Of a stretch of 64,000 nucleotides of DNA, positions 61,991 through 64,000 are shown in pieces. The stretch comes from a bacterium (GTDB lineage: Bacteria > Pseudomonadota > Alphaproteobacteria > Acetobacterales > Acetobacteraceae): NCBI GenBank assembly GCA_026224825.1, contig JAMFRO010000016.1, positions 1-64,000 on the forward strand. The letters run 5' to 3'. The position numbers and the translations under genes are program-made. Position 1 is the stretch's first letter, and each line of letters begins with the position of its first letter. The notes below the pieces were generated by a model. The model was given only the letters and a program-made list of their open reading frames with translations. It made no database searches and had not been told where the DNA came from.

Positions 61991-63145
61991 TTAAGCATGC
62001 ATCGTCGCCAGATCGACCGGGAAGGCGCCGACACTGGACAGGATCAGGAATTTCAAGCCGCCGAGCGGCACCAGCGCATTAATCCCCATAACAGGGTTGC
62101 GCGTCATCAGCGTGAAGCTGTTGCCCTTGTCCCGGCTCATCCACAACCCGCCGCCGGAATCGCCCGCGATCAGCAGATTGCCGTTGACCAGGCTGATCAC
62201 CGCATTGACATTCGACGTGCCGGAGAATTGCGGCGCGTTCCAGGTTTTACCCTGGTCGGTGCTGAGATACATCGAGCCCGCCACGCCAAAGGCGAGAATG
62301 CCGCCGGTGCCTGTGTCCATAATGCCGAACAATGTGGCGGCACCGGTGCCGCCCGGCTGGGCCAGTTGCTGAAAGGTCTGGCCGGCATCGGTCGAGCGGA
62401 AGATCAGGCCGGTCTCGGAGGTCAGATAATAGGCCCCGCCGATCGCCGCCGCGCCATAGATGTTCTGCGCGACCCGGTCATCGATATTCATGCTCCAATC
62501 GGCCCATGTCGCGCCGCCATCGGTGCTGTGCTCGGCAAAGCGGTAGGCGCCGAAGGCGAACACCTCGGTCTCGGACACCGGCAGCAGCGAGAGCAGCGGC
62601 TTGTCCGGACCCTGGCCCGACAGAACCTCGGCGCGATGCGCGGCATGGTCGGCGGCGCTGGGCGTGCCGGACGCCTGCTGGGCTGCCGTCGGCGCCGGCT
62701 GGCTGGCGACAAACGCCTGCGTCGCCGTGTTCATCAGCGCGATTTCCGCAATCCCGTCCAACTGCTTGGCCCAGGTCTTGCCGCCATCCACGGTCTTTAA
62801 AATCACACCGAACGCGCCCGTGGCCCAGCCGACCAGCGGCGAGGCAAAGCCGATCGCGGTGATGGCGGCACTTACCGGCACCTGCGCCTGGGTCCAGCTC
62901 TGCCCGGCATCGTCGGAATAGATGATGACGCCTTGCTCACCGCCCGCCAGCACACGCGGCCCGGCAACGGCACCGGCGATGAAATACACGCCCGTGAAGC
63001 TGCGCACCTTGATGGCGGCATCCACCAGTTGCGGGTATTGCGGAACATCGGCCCAGGCCGGAACAGCCAGTGCGGCGCCAAAACCGGCACCCAGAATCGA
63101 CGAAAGCACAGTACGGCGATGCAGCATTATCTTGTCGGTTCCCAT
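61991..63145 (-). CDS. YCF48/BNR-like beta-propeller protein, Tat-exported
   Basis: A 384-aa periplasmic protein. The signal HRRTVLSSILGAGFGAALAV fits the Tat route. Repeated blades of the photosystem-assembly YCF48/sialidase-like type follow: VIIYSDDAGQSWTQAQV, VILKTVDGGKTWAKQ, FAEHSTDGGATWADW, LIFRSTDAGQTFQQL, MYLSTDQGKTWNAP, LWMSRDKGNSFTLM. It pairs with the RND gene downstream. In related clusters it is thought to be the periplasmic partner. ATG at 63145 (63127 also possible). Confidence 0.88.
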   Translation of the reverse strand: MGTDKIMLHRRTVLSSILGAGFGAALAVPAWADVPQYPQLVDAAIKVRSFTGVYFIAGAVAGPRVLAGGEQGVIIYSDDAGQSWTQAQVPVSAAITAIGFASPLVGWATGAFGVILKTVDGGKTWAKQLDGIAEIALMNTATQAFVASQPAPTAAQQASGTPSAADHAAHRAEVLSGQGPDKPLLSLLPVSETEVFAFGAYRFAEHSTDGGATWADWSMNIDDRVAQNIYGAAAIGGAYYLTSETGLIFRSTDAGQTFQQLAQPGGTGAATLFGIMDTGTGGILAFGVAGSMYLSTDQGKTWNAPQFSGTSNVNAVISLVNGNLLIAGDSGGGLWMSRDKGNSFTLMTRNPVMGINALVPLGGLKFLILSSVGAFPVDLATMHA

Positions 63146-63683
63146 TTAGGCTCTTCTTAAATAATTGTCCGGCCTCACAGTTTACGGGTCTGCTTACAGT
63201 CCGGACGTAGCGTTGCGCCCTTACATGCCCCAGGTCCGCGCTATTGACAACATGGCCCGCGCCGTATTCTCGCGTCATAATTCCTAACGGTTTCGGCAGC
63301 CCGCCTGGGTTCCCGGCCACGCGGCGCGGCTGTTAGCCCCACTAAGTCCCCGCTAAGGCAGGGTACCCCTGCTGTCCTAACCACCTGGGCGCGTTGCTGC
63401 GCGGCAACATCCTCACCTGCGGTTGAGTGCCACGCTGGGCACTGACGTTGCAGTATATGCTGCACCGCTCAGGCGCCGGCGCGGGCGCACGCTATCCCTG
63501 GCCCACACCGCTCGTTTCGCCTCAATTGATTGAAAAACAACCATAATGCCGCCACCCTTCCGGCGTGAACCCTCCCCCTGTGATCGCCCCCGTGATCGCC
63601 AGCACGATTTCCGCTATGCTGGATTGATCGCTCACCCCGCTTGCGTCTCTAGTCACGCTGGAACACGTCAGAAAGATGCAGCC
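63146..63683. other. Divergent promoter region, no gene seen
   Basis: About 540 bp between the YCF48-like gene and the ferredoxin gene. I find no credible open frame, RNA gene or composite repeat here. It should hold the promoters for both directions and possibly a regulator site. The sequence is normal GC-rich DNA with a few short inverted repeats, none convincing. Confidence 0.5.
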
Positions 63684-63884
63684 ATGAAAATACGTATCGA
63701 GAAGGCCCAGTGTACCGGCAATGCGCGCTGCCATGCCGTGGCCGAACATCTGTATCCCCTCGATGATGAAGGCTATATCGCGATCACCGGGTTCGACGTG
63801 CCGCCCGGCCAAGAGAGCCTTGCCCGCCGCGGCGCCCGCGCCTGCCCCGAGCGCATCATTTTCGTCGAGGACGATAAAGCCTGA
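63684..63884 (+). CDS. Ferredoxin, P450-type [3Fe-4S]/[4Fe-4S]
   Basis: A 66-aa single-cluster ferredoxin. Cysteine spacing CTGNARCHAV (C-x5-C) and a later CPERIIF (C-P) is the pattern of ferredoxins that feed cytochromes P450 (Fdx type of actinobacterial and sphingomonad catabolic clusters). It is therefore the likely electron donor for a monooxygenase of this region; a P450 may lie beyond the window. The ATG at 63684 follows GAAAGATGCAGCC. An enoyl-CoA hydratase starts 41 bp later. Confidence 0.88.
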   Translation: MKIRIEKAQCTGNARCHAVAEHLYPLDDEGYIAITGFDVPPGQESLARRGARACPERIIFVEDDKA

Positions 63885-63925
63885 CCAGCCCGGCCCGGCC
63901 AATGATCATGATTTAAGGAATAAAA

Positions 63926-64000
63926 ATGACCGAAGACGCCCCGCATATGCTGGTTGAAGAGGATGGCGCCATCCTCATCTGCACGCTCAACCGCCCCGAA
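63926..64000 (+). CDS. Enoyl-CoA hydratase/isomerase family protein (truncated by window end)
   Basis: Only the first 25 codons are present. They begin MTEDAPHMLVEEDGAI and end ICTLNRPE, the N-terminal beta-strand signature of crotonase-fold enzymes. The ATG at 63926 follows TTTAAGGAATAAAA. It lies in the same direction as the ferredoxin gene, so the catabolic region continues past the window. Confidence 0.8.
   Translation, partial: MTEDAPHMLVEEDGAILICTLNRPE

Noticed and set aside
63146-63683. Possible hidden gene between the YCF48-like and ferredoxin genes
   Set aside because: Open frames here are short and overlap real gene ends; no ribosome site plus motif combination was found.

Overview
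The window is about 64 kb of GC-rich, densely coding DNA. Gene content suggests an alphaproteobacterium, most likely an acidophilic Acetobacteraceae/Rhodospirillales member of the Acidocella/Acidiphilium type. This rests on gene families, the aroQ-accB-accC order, the cyo quinol oxidase and the style of GC-rich gene-end repeats. It is inference, because no rRNA or marker phylogeny is available here. I see no tRNA, rRNA, CRISPR, phage or plasmid genes.

Layout. 1-15.3 kb is mostly core housekeeping: mreB, htpG, an acidic small protein, a class II aldolase, an ArsR/AHSA1 pair, a polysaccharide-export lipoprotein, an MFS transporter with a 5'-nucleotidase-type phosphatase, thiS-thiG, and aroQ-accB-accC. 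15.5-33.4 kb is a catabolic block: enoyl-CoA hydratase, two overlapping small/large acyl-CoA dehydrogenase pairs, two CoA ligases, SDRs, a double-hotdog MaoC-type hydratase, two carboxymuconolactone-decarboxylase-like proteins, a long SMP-30-type propeller, a Rieske oxygenase, a Gfo/Idh/MocA oxidoreductase and a SnoaL-like protein. 33.5-38.9 kb holds a membrane protein, a GbsR/MarR-type regulator and cyoABCD. 39.1-64 kb is a second catabolic block: several SDRs, Tat-exported DUF1329 and outer-membrane DUF1302 proteins, two amidohydrolases, TetR and IclR regulators, aldehyde dehydrogenase, two family III CoA-transferase-like proteins, another CoA ligase, an RND/MMPL transporter, a YCF48-like propeller and a P450-type ferredoxin. 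The last gene, an enoyl-CoA hydratase, runs off the end.

Taken together, the catabolic genes look like a system for importing a hydrophobic, probably cyclic carboxylic substrate (steroid-, terpenoid- or aromatic-like), activating it with CoA, and degrading it by beta-oxidation and ring oxygenation. The substrate itself cannot be read from the sequence.

The most unusual signal lies between genes. Eight full or partial copies, plus one minimal copy, of a composite palindromic element sit directly after stop codons. Each has conserved GC-rich outer modules around an exchangeable central hairpin, with perfect or near-perfect arms of 22-44 nt. At several copies the last nucleotides of the neighbouring gene are mirrored as an inverted copy on the far side of the element. 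A second repeat family is a pair of 142/163-bp MITEs with 3-bp TNA target duplications. One sits exactly at the thiG stop codon and supplies the start codon of the next gene.
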